Shown here: positions 32,101-40,748 of the stretch, piece by piece | Position numbering within the stretch: position 1 is the first letter of the stretch | Layout of the letters: each line of letters opens with the position of its first letter | Assembly (NCBI RefSeq): GCF_027924965.1 | Contig: NZ_AP027056.1 | Coordinates: forward strand, 558,001-622,000 | Direction: 5' to 3' | Source of the DNA: Limnohabitans sp. TEGF004 | Lineage (GTDB): Bacteria; Pseudomonadota; Gammaproteobacteria; Burkholderiales; Burkholderiaceae_C | DNA: 64,000 nucleotides | Translations under genes and position numbers: made by a program | The notes under the pieces: model-generated | Told to the model about the DNA's origin: nothing | The model's database searches: none | What the model saw: only the letters and a program-made list of their open reading frames with translations

Positions 32101-34089
32101 TTAGATTTTAAGCAGGCGCTTGGCCTCGGCCACCATCGCTTCGGTCGTGATGTTGAACAGTTTGTACAACTCATCCGCTGGGCCGCTGGCGCCAAAACCT
32201 GTCATGCCCACAAAGCCGCCGTCGATGCCAAGGTAAGCATCCCAGCCTTGACGCACCGCAGCCTCGATGCCCACGCGAATGCCGGTGCCCAACACACTTT
32301 GGCGATAAGCCGCGTCTTGCACGTTGAACAATTCCCAGCACGGCATCGACACCACCGCCGTGCCCACGCCTGCGGCTTCGAGCTGTTCGCGTGCTTGCAC
32401 GGCCAGCAATACTTCAGAGCCGGTGGCCAGCAAGGTTACTTGGCGCGGCCCGCAAGTGGCTTCGTGCAACACATACGCACCACGGCGTGTGAGGTTGTCG
32501 GTGGTGTGCGCGTGACGCACCAAAGGCAATGACTGACGTGCAAACACCAGGCTGACAGGACCGGCTTGGTTTTGTAAAGCCAGCTCCCAACACTCAGCAG
32601 CTTCCACCGCATCGGCCGGGCGCATGACCCACATATTGGGCATGGCGCGTAGCGAGGCGAGGATCTCGACCGGTTGGTGCGTGGGGCCGTTTCGACCAAT
32701 GCCAATCGAATCATGGCTGAACACAAACTTCACAGGCAATCCCATGAGCGCGGCCATGCGCATGGCGGGGCGTTCGTAGTCGGCAAATGCTAGGTAGGTG
32801 ACCGAGAGTGGAATCACACCGCCGTGCGCCGCCATGCCGTTGGCCATCGAGCCCATCACATGCTCGCGCACGCCGCAGTGCACGTACGAGCCTGAACGGT
32901 CTTGCGTGTTGAAAGCGGTCAGGCCACGTTTGTGGCTGGTGGGCGCCTCCAGGTCAGCGCAGCCCACCATGCGCTCGGGCAACACCGGTGTGAGCAAGTC
33001 GTTGATTTCAGCGGAGATGAAGATGCCGCTGGGCGCGGGTGGTGCTTGCAAAGCTTTGTGTTTGTAGTCCAACAGCACGTGTTGCCAGTGCGCGGGCAAC
33101 TCGCCGCGCATGACACGTTCAAACTCTGCGCGCTCGGAAGCGGGCAATGCAGCCACGCGGGCTTGCCAAGCTTGGTGTTCGGCGGTGCTGCGCTGACCGG
33201 CTGTGCGCCAGGCTTGTTGCACGTCCGCAGGGATTTCAAACGGGCCATGCGTCCAGCCCAGCATGTCGCGTGCGGCTTGTGCGTCTTCTTCAAACAAGCG
33301 ACCGCTGTGACCGCCGCGCTGGCCTTGCAAGCGTGCAATGCCTTTGGCAATCACGGTGCGACAGGCCAGCATGGAGGGGCGTGGGTCAAGCCGTGCAGCA
33401 TCGAGGGCGGCAGACACGGCTTCGATGTCGTGGCCGTCCAGCTCCACCACATGCCAGCCCGCCACACGGAAGCGCTCGGCCACGTTTTCGCTGATGGACA
33501 AGTCGGTGCTGCCGTCGTCGGTGATTTGGTTGTCGTCCCAGAGCAGCACCAGCTTGCCCAATTGCAAATGGCCGGCCAATGAAATCATCTCCTGGCCCAC
33601 GCCTTCTTGCAGGCAACCGTCGCCCACAAACGCGTAGGTGAAGTGGTTGACCAAGTCCTTGCCAAAGCGGGCATTCAGATACGCCTCGGCCACCGCCATG
33701 CCAAAGGCGTTGGCAATGCCTTGGCCCAGTGGGCCGGTGGTCACTTCAATGCCGTTGGGCTCGTCGTGCGGACGCTCGGGGTGGCCTTCGCAGACGGAGC
33801 CCAGCACGCGAAAGCGCTGCACTTCTTCAATCGGAAACGCCGGATAGCCCGTCAGGTGCAGCAGCGAATACAAGAGCATGGAGCCATGCCCGTTGGACAG
33901 CACCACGCGGTCGCGGTCAAACCAGCCCGCGTCTTGTGGGTTGAACTTGAGATGGCGCGTATACAGCGCGGTGGCGATTTCGGCCATGCCCAGCGGTACA
34001 CCTTGGTGGCCTTCTTGGGCTTTGACGATGGCGTCAATCGAGAGAAAACGGATGGCGTGCGCCAGATTTTGTTGAGGGTGTGCGTTCAT
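32101..34089 (-). CDS. tkt: Transketolase, divergent full-length form
   Basis: The 662-residue thiamine diphosphate enzyme has the domains in usual order: ThDP domain with SNGHGSMLLYSLLHLTGY, EVTTGPLGQGIANA and VGDGCLQEG; pyrimidine domain with GVREHVMGSMANG and SHDSIGIGRNGPTHQP; and a C-terminal domain. The catalytic His and Glu are present. In place of the usual ASRKAS phosphate-binding stretch it reads PSGIFISA (about 353-360), so the arginine that holds the substrate phosphate is missing. The SADL(A/T)PSN motif is also altered to CADLEAPTS. It may therefore prefer a different acceptor or donor. The start is the ATG at 34089; upstream in-frame residues do not match the family. Confidence 0.85.
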   Translation of the reverse strand: MNAHPQQNLAHAIRFLSIDAIVKAQEGHQGVPLGMAEIATALYTRHLKFNPQDAGWFDRDRVVLSNGHGSMLLYSLLHLTGYPAFPIEEVQRFRVLGSVCEGHPERPHDEPNGIEVTTGPLGQGIANAFGMAVAEAYLNARFGKDLVNHFTYAFVGDGCLQEGVGQEMISLAGHLQLGKLVLLWDDNQITDDGSTDLSISENVAERFRVAGWHVVELDGHDIEAVSAALDAARLDPRPSMLACRTVIAKGIARLQGQRGGHSGRLFEEDAQAARDMLGWTHGPFEIPADVQQAWRTAGQRSTAEHQAWQARVAALPASERAEFERVMRGELPAHWQHVLLDYKHKALQAPPAPSGIFISAEINDLLTPVLPERMVGCADLEAPTSHKRGLTAFNTQDRSGSYVHCGVREHVMGSMANGMAAHGGVIPLSVTYLAFADYERPAMRMAALMGLPVKFVFSHDSIGIGRNGPTHQPVEILASLRAMPNMWVMRPADAVEAAECWELALQNQAGPVSLVFARQSLPLVRHAHTTDNLTRRGAYVLHEATCGPRQVTLLATGSEVLLAVQAREQLEAAGVGTAVVSMPCWELFNVQDAAYRQSVLGTGIRVGIEAAVRQGWDAYLGIDGGFVGMTGFGASGPADELYKLFNITTEAMVAEAKRLLKI

Positions 34090-34174
34090 GAGGCGGATTT
34101 TTGCCAACCCCATACATGAGCGCAAGCGATGAATATTCAGGCTCAGATGAACCTAATTCAACCTTTTGGGTGGC

Positions 34175-35050
34175 TTAAGGTGCCGCCTCTTCCCGCAACC
34201 ACTCCACAAAGCTTTTCACTTCAGGCCGTGACGCATGTCGAGCTGGGTACACCATGAAGTGTGCTTGCACTTCGATGCTCATGTGCTCAGCAAACACGGG
34301 TTGCAACTTGCCGCTGTCAATGAGGGACTGACCCACGCTTGAGCTCTCCAGTGCCACGCCGAGTTTTTGCACGGCTGCGTCCAAGCTCATCATGGCGCGG
34401 TCAAAGCGCAGGCCCATGCGCTCAGGGCGCAACTCGCCCCCAAAGCGGGTGAACCAATCGGGCCATTGCACCACGCTCACACTGGACTGAATCAGTGGCA
34501 CGCGCATCAAGTCTGCGGGTTCGTGCAGCGCGTGGGTGCGGATGAATTCCGGGCTGGCCAGCGGCATGATGCGCTCGGTGAAGATGGCCTCGACTTCGAG
34601 GTTGGGCCAGTTGGGCATGCCATAGCGGATGTCGATGTCCATTTGCCCGAGCTGAAAGTCTGAATGCACATGCGAGGCCGACAACATGAGCGAAATGTTG
34701 GGATGTCGCTCGGCAAAACGGGCAATGCGCGGCATCAGCCACAGGCTGGCAAAGCTGGGGCTGCTGTGCACATACAAGGTGTCTTGCACGCCGTGGCGTA
34801 AGTCTTCGGTGGCGGCGTTGATGGCGCCCAAGGCGCTGGCCACGCGCTGCAAATATTGCTGGCCTGCGGGCGTCATTTCCACCCCACGGGCCGAGCGCTC
34901 AAACAAGCGCACATGCAGCAGGCCTTCTAGCTTGGCGACTTGGTGGCTGACGGCTGAAGGCGTCAGGTGTAGCTCTTCGGCAGCCAGCGCAAAGCTCTTG
35001 CGGCGGGCGATGGTTTCAAAGGCTTGCAGGGCGGCGAGTGGGGGGATCAT
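34175..35050 (-). CDS. LysR family regulator (GcvA-like)
   Basis: The 291-residue protein has an N-terminal winged HTH (residues 3-60: PLAALQAFETIARRKSFALAAEELHLTPSAVSHQVAKLEGLL). A type-2 periplasmic-binding-like effector domain has GcvA-type features (PSFASLWLMPRIARFAERHP). It is divergent from the SDR gene across 112 bp that holds an ATGA-N7-TCAT palindrome with the T-N11-A LysR pattern. Inference: it regulates the SDR-TRAP-transketolase genes and itself, and perhaps the transketolase gene 85 bp downstream of its stop. The start is the ATG at 35050. Confidence 0.9.
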   Translation of the reverse strand: MIPPLAALQAFETIARRKSFALAAEELHLTPSAVSHQVAKLEGLLHVRLFERSARGVEMTPAGQQYLQRVASALGAINAATEDLRHGVQDTLYVHSSPSFASLWLMPRIARFAERHPNISLMLSASHVHSDFQLGQMDIDIRYGMPNWPNLEVEAIFTERIMPLASPEFIRTHALHEPADLMRVPLIQSSVSVVQWPDWFTRFGGELRPERMGLRFDRAMMSLDAAVQKLGVALESSSVGQSLIDSGKLQPVFAEHMSIEVQAHFMVYPARHASRPEVKSFVEWLREEAAP

Positions 35051-35056
35051 GGTTGA

Positions 35057-35071
35057 ATGAAATTAAATCAT
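35057..35071. promoter_or_regulatory. LysR-type operator candidate
   Basis: ATGAAATTAAATCAT is an interrupted palindrome (ATGA-N7-TCAT) containing T-N11-A, just 7 bp from the LysR start codon and 92 bp from the SDR start. Position and symmetry fit a LysR recognition site. A short A/T-rich palindrome can also arise by chance. Confidence 0.4.
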
Positions 35072-35162
35072 GAGTGAGTTTATATCGTTTGCGCTCAAGT
35101 GCTTGCCTGTCAAACAATCGCGCCACTCGATCAACGCAATGCAATCAAACAAGGAGACAAGC

Positions 35163-35912
35163 ATGCTACTCAAGGACAAAGTTGCCGTCGTCACAGGCGG
35201 CGCAGGTTTAAACGGTTTGGGCTTTGCCACCGCACGCATGATGGCGGAGCAGGGCGCCAAAGTGGTCATCCTCGATTTGGAAGTGGCCAACCCACAAGCC
35301 GCAGCTGCCCAACTGGGTGCCGAGCATTTGGGTTTGGTGGGCAACGTGACCGACAAGGCTTCATGTGAAGCGGCTGTGGCGCAAATCAAAGCCAAGTACG
35401 GTCGCATCGACATTTTGGTGAACAACGCTGGCATCACACAACCTGTGAAGTTCTTGGACATCACTGGCGCTGACTACGACCGCATCTTGGACGTGAGCCT
35501 GCGCGGCACGCTCTACGCTTCGCAAGCGGTGTTGCCATTGATGATTGCGCAAAACAGCGGTTCTATCGTGTGTATTTCTTCCGTGTCTGCCCAACGTGGC
35601 GGAGGCATTTTGGGTGGCCCTCATTACTCAGCAGCCAAGGCAGGTGTGTTGGGCTTGGCCCGTGCCATGGCTCGCGAATACGGCGGCAACAACATCCGCG
35701 TCAACTGCGTGACACCTGGCCTCATCGCCACCGACATCAACAAAGGCAAGATCCCTGAAGACAAACGCCAAGCCATTTTGGATGGCATTCCACTCGGCCA
35801 CATTGGCGAGCCAAACGATGTCGCAGGTTGCGTGGTGTTCCTTGCCAGCAGCTTGTCGAAGTACTGCACCGGTGTCACGTTAGACGTGAACGGTGGCATG
35901 TTGATTCACTAA
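35163..35912 (+). CDS. Short-chain dehydrogenase/reductase
   Basis: This 249-residue classical SDR has the nucleotide motif TGGAGLNGLGFATA (residues 11-24), NNAGI, the catalytic Ser in CISSVSAQRGG and YSAAK. The acidic residue after beta-2 (ILDLEV) suggests NAD+. The C-terminus DVNGGMLIH is typical. It should oxidise a hydroxyl on the compound imported by the following TRAP system, but the substrate is unknown. AAGGAG lies nine bases before the ATG at 35163; longer frames upstream are not supported. Confidence 0.9.
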   Translation: MLLKDKVAVVTGGAGLNGLGFATARMMAEQGAKVVILDLEVANPQAAAAQLGAEHLGLVGNVTDKASCEAAVAQIKAKYGRIDILVNNAGITQPVKFLDITGADYDRILDVSLRGTLYASQAVLPLMIAQNSGSIVCISSVSAQRGGGILGGPHYSAAKAGVLGLARAMAREYGGNNIRVNCVTPGLIATDINKGKIPEDKRQAILDGIPLGHIGEPNDVAGCVVFLASSLSKYCTGVTLDVNGGMLIH

Positions 35913-35960
35913 ATCCCCCCTCGTTAGTCGTTCACTTAAACAATATCAGGAGACAAAACC

Positions 35961-36944
35961 ATGAAACACATTTCTTTCATTCGCCGCACTTTGCTGGCCA
36001 CTGCAGTTTTGGCTGCGACAACCTTGTCACATGCCCAAGCCGTCAAGTTGACCTTGGGTCACGGCGCTGCCCCCGGCAATCCGCGCCATGAGGCCGCAGT
36101 GAAGATGGCCGAGGTTGCGAAGGCCAAATCAGGTGGCCGTATCGAAATCCAAGTGGCCCCATCAGCCCAATTGGGTGACGACGCAGCCATGGTTACGGCG
36201 CTGCGCACAGGTGCTTTGGATATCAGTGCCAACTCGCAAGGCGCTGTGGCCACCACCGTGCCGGAGTACGCTGCTTTTGGCATGCCTTTCTTGTTCAGCG
36301 ATTTGCCACAAGTTTGGAAAATGCTGGATGGTCCCCTGGGCAAAGAACTGGCCGACAAGTCTGCAGAAAAAGGCTTGGTGGTTTTGGGTTACTGGGACAA
36401 CGGCATTCGTCACATGAGCAACAGCAAGCGTGCGTTGGCCAAGCCTGAAGACCTCAAAGGTCTCAAGATGCGTACGCCCCCTGATGCCGTGACGGTCGAC
36501 ATCATGCAAGCGTTGGGTGCTGAGGCTCAACAGATCAAGTTTGCTGAGTTGTATGTGGCTTTGCAGCAGGGTGTGGTGGATGGTCAGGAAAACCCGCTCA
36601 TGAACATCCACGCTAGCAAACTCTATGAAGTGAACAAGTTCATTTCGATGACAGGCCACAAATACGAAATGACACCCTTGCTGATGAGCAAGCGCAGCTG
36701 GGACCGTTTGAACGATGCAGACAAGAAAGTGTTGCAAGAAGCTGCCGCTGAGGCCACAGAGTTGCAGCGCAAGTTGTCTAAGGAGAGCGACGAAAAGTTG
36801 ATCAGCGAACTCAAAGCCAAGGGCGCTCAGATCAACACCGTAGACAAAGCAGCTTTTGCCAAGGCGACTGGCAACGTGGATGACAAATGGTTGGCTTCTC
36901 CCATCGGTCCTTTCCTGAAAAAAGTGATCGCAGCTGCGCGCTGA
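35961..36944 (+). CDS. dctP: TRAP transporter substrate-binding protein DctP (second system)
   Basis: The 327-residue binding protein has a signal peptide ending near SHAQA (residue 25). Features include LTLGHGAAPGNPRHEAAVKMAEVAKAKSGG, LGDDAAMVTALRTGALDIS and GLKMRTPPDAVTVDIMQALGAEA with the ligand-clamping Arg, typical of DctP/SiaP families. Its GHGAAPGNPRH start is the class that binds sugar acids such as gluconate-like ligands, but that is only suggestive. It is 48 bp after the SDR gene, with AGGAGA upstream, and starts a dctPQM set. Confidence 0.88.
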   Translation: MKHISFIRRTLLATAVLAATTLSHAQAVKLTLGHGAAPGNPRHEAAVKMAEVAKAKSGGRIEIQVAPSAQLGDDAAMVTALRTGALDISANSQGAVATTVPEYAAFGMPFLFSDLPQVWKMLDGPLGKELADKSAEKGLVVLGYWDNGIRHMSNSKRALAKPEDLKGLKMRTPPDAVTVDIMQALGAEAQQIKFAELYVALQQGVVDGQENPLMNIHASKLYEVNKFISMTGHKYEMTPLLMSKRSWDRLNDADKKVLQEAAAEATELQRKLSKESDEKLISELKAKGAQINTVDKAAFAKATGNVDDKWLASPIGPFLKKVIAAAR

Positions 36945-36977
36945 TCTTCAAGGGCTTGCAAGCCTCTTTGTCCTACC

Positions 36978-36999
36978 CCCGCACGCTAGCGCGTGCGGG
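36978..36999 (+). promoter_or_regulatory. Intergenic hairpin between dctP and dctQ (second TRAP system)
   Basis: CCCGCACGC (36978-36986) and GCGTGCGGG (36991-36999) form a perfect 9 bp GC-rich stem with a four-base loop. It is 34 bases after the dctP stop and 12 before the dctQ start. No T-tract follows, so it is more likely a mRNA stability or attenuation element than a full terminator. The first TRAP operon has a comparable hairpin at the same junction. Confidence 0.6.
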
Positions 37000-37011
37000 T
37001 TGGAGAACCTC

Positions 37012-37518
37012 ATGAATTTGATTGAACGGACCATCTCGGTCTTGTGTCAGGTGTTGCTGTGGATAAGCACCGTGGTGATTTTTGCCATCTTGGTTGGCAA
37101 CACCATCTTGCGTTACGCCACGGGTGCCAGTTTGCAATGGGCCAACGAAGTGCCTGAATTGCTGTTCCCTTGGCTCGTCATGTCCGGTGTGGTGTTGGCT
37201 GCACAGCATGGCGCGCACATCACCACGAGCTTTTTGATGGACAAGATGTCGGGCGCTGCACGTCGGCTCTGGGGCGTCTTGGGCTGGGCTGTGGTTTGCG
37301 TGCTTTACGGCACTTTGACACTGGCGACTTGGCGCATGCTGGATATCGTGCACGACGAGAAGTCCCCTATTTTGCAAATACCAGGTTCGATCACCTACGC
37401 CTGCGTGATGGTGGGGATGGCGCTGCTCGCTGTGTTGGCTGTGATGTCGGCTTGGCGCGCTTGGATCGCCGATCCGAATGCCCCTGTGTCTACTGAACCT
37501 GCACCGGTTCATTGGTGA
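37012..37518 (+). CDS. dctQ: TRAP transporter small permease DctQ (second system)
   Basis: This 168-residue four-helix membrane protein has NTILRYATGASLQWANEVPELLFPWLVMSGVVLAAQHGAHITTSFL, the DctQ core pattern. The start is the ATG at 37012, with GGAG eight bases upstream; an in-frame start four codons earlier overlaps the hairpin. It works with DctM (13 bp downstream). Confidence 0.88.
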   Translation: MNLIERTISVLCQVLLWISTVVIFAILVGNTILRYATGASLQWANEVPELLFPWLVMSGVVLAAQHGAHITTSFLMDKMSGAARRLWGVLGWAVVCVLYGTLTLATWRMLDIVHDEKSPILQIPGSITYACVMVGMALLAVLAVMSAWRAWIADPNAPVSTEPAPVHW

Positions 37519-37531
37519 GAAAGATAGAACC

Positions 37532-38791
37532 ATGACCGCATTGATCTTGCTTGTTTTTTTGGGCGCTGCCGTGATCGCTATTCCGATCGCTCATGCCTTG
37601 TTGGTGGCCGCTATGGCTGCCGCCGCAACCTCAGACCGCGTGCCATTGGATTTGCTGGTGCAGCAAATGGTGGCGCAGGTGCAAAGTTTTCCTTTGATCG
37701 CCATTCCGTTTTTCATGCTCACTGGATCGCTCATGATGGGCGGCAAACTGGGTGAAGCGCTGATTGGCGTGTTGTCCACCTTGATCGGCCGCTTTCATGG
37801 TGGCCCGGGTCAGGTGGGGGTGTTGTCGTCCACCATTTTTGGGGGTGTCTCGGGCTCGGCTGTGGCTGATGCTTCGGCCATCGGGTCGTTGTTGATCCCG
37901 TGGCAAAAGCGTTTGGGTTACCCGCCCGCTTTTTCTGCTGCCACCTTGGCCGCAGCCGCCACGATCGACATCTTGATTCCACCTTCGATCCCGATGATTT
38001 TGTTTGCCCTGTCGAGCAACACGTCGGTTGCCGCGCTGTTTGTGGCAGGCATCATGCCGGGCTTACTGATGTGCGGTGGCTTCATGGCTGTGTGCTGGTG
38101 GGTGGGGCGTCGACGCAACTTCCCACGGGAGACACGCAAGCTCAATTGGGGCATCTTCGGGCAGCAGCTGTTGTATGCAGCGCCTGCTTTGGTCTTGCCG
38201 GTTTTGATTGTGATCTTCTTGCGCTTTGGCATTGCCACGCCCACCGAGGTGAGCGTGTTGTCTACGCTGTATGCGGGTGTGGTTTCTGTCGTGGTTTACC
38301 GTGATTTGGGTTGGAAGCGCTTGCACAAAGCTGTGATGGAAGCAGGTTTGTCAACAGGTGTGGTCTTGCTCGTCATCATGGCCTCGGCAGCCATTGGTTG
38401 GTTGCTCACGTTTGACCGTATGCCCGATGGCGTGGTGGGTTGGGCGCAGGCCAATTTGTCTAGTGCTTGGACTGTGATCTTGCTCATGAACGTCCTGATG
38501 TTGGTCTGCGGCATGTTCATCGACTTACCCGCTGCCGTGTTGTTGTTGACCCCTGTGTTTGTGCCGCTTGCTAACTCGATTGGCATGGATCTCACACAGC
38601 TGGGCATCATGATGACCGTGAACTTGGCCATTGGTCTTTACACCCCGCCCGTGGGGACTACGTTGTTTATCACCAGCTCCTTGGCCAAGGTCAAAGTGGG
38701 TGAAACCGTGCGCGAACTCGGACCGTTTTACTTGGTTGCCTTTGGCGTGTTGTTGTTGGTGTCTTATGTGCCTGAGGCCATTTTCAAGTGA
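37532..38791 (+). CDS. dctM: TRAP transporter large permease DctM (second system)
   Basis: This 419-residue polytopic protein shows DctM motifs FPLIAIPFFMLTGSLM, STIFGGVSGSAVADASAIGSLLIP, DILIPPSIPMILFAL and GLYTPPVGTTLFI. It forms the channel of the second TRAP importer. I chose the ATG at 37532; the longer frame runs through the dctQ gene. The transketolase subunit gene follows 37 bp later, so the transporter and enzymes are likely cotranscribed. Confidence 0.9.
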   Translation: MTALILLVFLGAAVIAIPIAHALLVAAMAAAATSDRVPLDLLVQQMVAQVQSFPLIAIPFFMLTGSLMMGGKLGEALIGVLSTLIGRFHGGPGQVGVLSSTIFGGVSGSAVADASAIGSLLIPWQKRLGYPPAFSAATLAAAATIDILIPPSIPMILFALSSNTSVAALFVAGIMPGLLMCGGFMAVCWWVGRRRNFPRETRKLNWGIFGQQLLYAAPALVLPVLIVIFLRFGIATPTEVSVLSTLYAGVVSVVVYRDLGWKRLHKAVMEAGLSTGVVLLVIMASAAIGWLLTFDRMPDGVVGWAQANLSSAWTVILLMNVLMLVCGMFIDLPAAVLLLTPVFVPLANSIGMDLTQLGIMMTVNLAIGLYTPPVGTTLFITSSLAKVKVGETVRELGPFYLVAFGVLLLVSYVPEAIFK

Positions 38792-38828
38792 CCGAATATT
38801 GATTGCAAATAGTTGATTGGAGAAATGA

Positions 38829-39668
38829 ATGAATTCAACTCAGGACAACTTGTCCTCCATTGCTCAGTGCGCTTATCGCATTCGTCGTTATGCCTTGCGC
38901 ATGGGCGAAGTGCAAGGCCAAGGTTATGTGGGCCAAGCTTTGGGCTATGCCGACGTGCTGGCGGTGGCCTATGGCCACGCGATGAACTTCCGTCCCAACG
39001 AACCCGAGTGGGAAGGGCGTGACCGCTTTTTGCTCTCGCACGGTCACTACGCCATTGCCGCGTATGCCGCCATGATTGAGGCGGGCATCATCCCCGAGTC
39101 CGAACTCGAAACCTACGGCAGCGACGACAGCCGCTTGCCTATGTCGGGCATGGCCACGTACACACCCGGCATGGAAATGTCGGGCGGTTCGCTCGGTCAA
39201 GGTTTGCCCATTGCGGTGGGCATGGCCTTAGGGCTGCGCCACCAAGGCAGCTCAGCGTTTGTTTACAACTCCATGTCCGACGGTGAGCTCGACGAAGGCT
39301 CCACATGGGAAGCCGCCATGTCTGCCGCGCACCATGGTTTAGGCAACTTGATTTGCATGGTGGACATCAACAACCAACAAGCCGATGGCCCTTCTACCAA
39401 GGTGATGGGTTTCGAGCCTTTGGCCGACAAATGGGCGTCGTTTGGTTGGCATGTGCAACGTGTCGATGGCAACCATTTGCCCGCCGTGCTGCGTGCCTTC
39501 GACACCGCACGCGCCTTGCCCGATGCCAAACCCCGTGTGATTTTGTGCGACACCTTGATGGGCAAAGGCGTGCCTTTCTTAGAGACACGTGAGAAAAACC
39601 ACTTCATCCGCGTGGACCCACCTGAGTGGCAACAAGCGTTGGAAGTGCTGGACGCCAACCGTCCTTAA
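38829..39668 (+). CDS. Transketolase-like protein, N-terminal subunit
   Basis: The 279-residue ThDP-binding half of a split transketolase has LSHGHYAIAAYAAMIEAG, PGMEMSGGSLGQGLPIAVG and the ThDP/Mg motif SDGELDEGSTWEAAMSAAHHGLGNLICMVDINNQQADG. GDGE of standard enzymes is SDGE here; the metal-ligand Asp and Asn remain. Split transketolases act as heterotetramers with a C-terminal subunit, encoded next. GGAGA lies upstream of the ATG at 38829. Together with the SDR and TRAP genes it suggests a catabolic transketolase for an imported sugar or sugar acid rather than the housekeeping pentose-phosphate enzyme. Confidence 0.87.
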   Translation: MNSTQDNLSSIAQCAYRIRRYALRMGEVQGQGYVGQALGYADVLAVAYGHAMNFRPNEPEWEGRDRFLLSHGHYAIAAYAAMIEAGIIPESELETYGSDDSRLPMSGMATYTPGMEMSGGSLGQGLPIAVGMALGLRHQGSSAFVYNSMSDGELDEGSTWEAAMSAAHHGLGNLICMVDINNQQADGPSTKVMGFEPLADKWASFGWHVQRVDGNHLPAVLRAFDTARALPDAKPRVILCDTLMGKGVPFLETREKNHFIRVDPPEWQQALEVLDANRP

Positions 39669-39715
39669 CAAATTCTTGGGGACAGATCTTTAGCTCTGTT
39701 CCCTTTGGAGAAGAT

Positions 39716-40720
39716 ATGAATGCTGTAACTGAAAAAAAACCTCGGCTGACCACCTCGGCCATGATCGCCTCCATCGCAAGTGAAGGCCAACGTGTGCAAG
39801 CCGCACCGTTCGGCAAAGCCTTGGTGGAATATGCCGCCAGCCACCCCGAAGTGGTGGGCATGACCGCCGACCTCGCCAAGTACACTGACTTGCACTTGTT
39901 TGCGCAGGCGCACCCCGAGCGCTTTTTCCAAATGGGCATGGCCGAGCAGTTGCTCATGGGTGCTGCAGGCGGCATGGCCAAAACAGGCTTGGTGCCATTT
40001 GCCACAACCTACGCCGTGTTCGGCACACGCCGTGCGTATGACTTCATCCATCAAGTGATCGCTGAAGAAAACTTGAACGTGAAAATTTGCTGCGCCTTGC
40101 CCGGCCTCACCACCGGCTACGGCCCCAGCCATCAGGCCACCGAAGATTTGGCCATGATGCGCGCCATTCCTGGCCTGACCGTGGTGGATCCTTGCGACGC
40201 GCTCGACATCGAGCAAGCCGTGCCACAAATCGCGGCCCACCAAGGCCCTGTGTACATGCGCTTGTTGCGTGGAAATGTTCCGTTGGTGCTTGATGAGTAC
40301 AACTACAAGTTCGAGTTGGGCAAAGCCAAGATGCTGCGCGAAGGCAATGATGTGCTGGTGATTTCCAGCGGCTTCATGACCATGCGCACACTCGAAGTGG
40401 CCAAGCAGCTTGAAGCCGACAAGATCAATGTGGCGGTGTTGCATTGCCCCACCATCAAGCCGCTCGACGAAGCCACCATCTTGGCCGAAGTGCGCAAGCC
40501 TGGTCGTTTGGTTGTGGTGGCTGAGAACCACTCAGTGATTGGCGGCTTGGGCGAAGCAGTGGCTGGCTTGTTGTTGCGCGAAGGTGCAGCACCTGCCAAG
40601 TTCCGCATGTTGGGTCTGCCTGATGCATTCCTCGACGCGGGTGCATTGCCCACCTTGCATGACCGTTACGGCATCTCGGCTGAGAAAGTGGCGGCTTCGC
40701 TCAAGGCTTGGCTGGCTTGA
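39716..40720 (+). CDS. Transketolase-like protein, C-terminal subunit
   Basis: The 334-residue pyrimidine-binding plus C-terminal domain half of the split transketolase has GMTADLAKYTDLHLFAQAHPERFFQMGMAEQLLMGAAGGMA with the Glu that activates ThDP. TTYAVFGTRRAYDFIHQVIA and GLTTGYGPSHQATEDLAMMRAIPGL follow, and a Rossmann-like C-terminal domain ends it. The start is the ATG at 39716, preceded by TTTGGAGAAG; the longer frame upstream is not family-like. It is 47 bp after its partner gene. Confidence 0.88.
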   Translation: MNAVTEKKPRLTTSAMIASIASEGQRVQAAPFGKALVEYAASHPEVVGMTADLAKYTDLHLFAQAHPERFFQMGMAEQLLMGAAGGMAKTGLVPFATTYAVFGTRRAYDFIHQVIAEENLNVKICCALPGLTTGYGPSHQATEDLAMMRAIPGLTVVDPCDALDIEQAVPQIAAHQGPVYMRLLRGNVPLVLDEYNYKFELGKAKMLREGNDVLVISSGFMTMRTLEVAKQLEADKINVAVLHCPTIKPLDEATILAEVRKPGRLVVVAENHSVIGGLGEAVAGLLLREGAAPAKFRMLGLPDAFLDAGALPTLHDRYGISAEKVAASLKAWLA

Positions 40721-40748
40721 TGTTTCGCGCTGGCGCTAGGATACGCAG

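Noticed and set aside
31217..32104. 295-codon plus-strand frame opposite the 8-oxoguanine-type deaminase
   Set aside because: Low-complexity His/Val/Ala sequence with no family resemblance and no ribosome binding site; a shadow frame.
33959..33964. GTATAC inside the transketolase gene as another GntR operator
   Set aside because: It lacks the flanking T on the left, lies deep in coding sequence and is far from any promoter.
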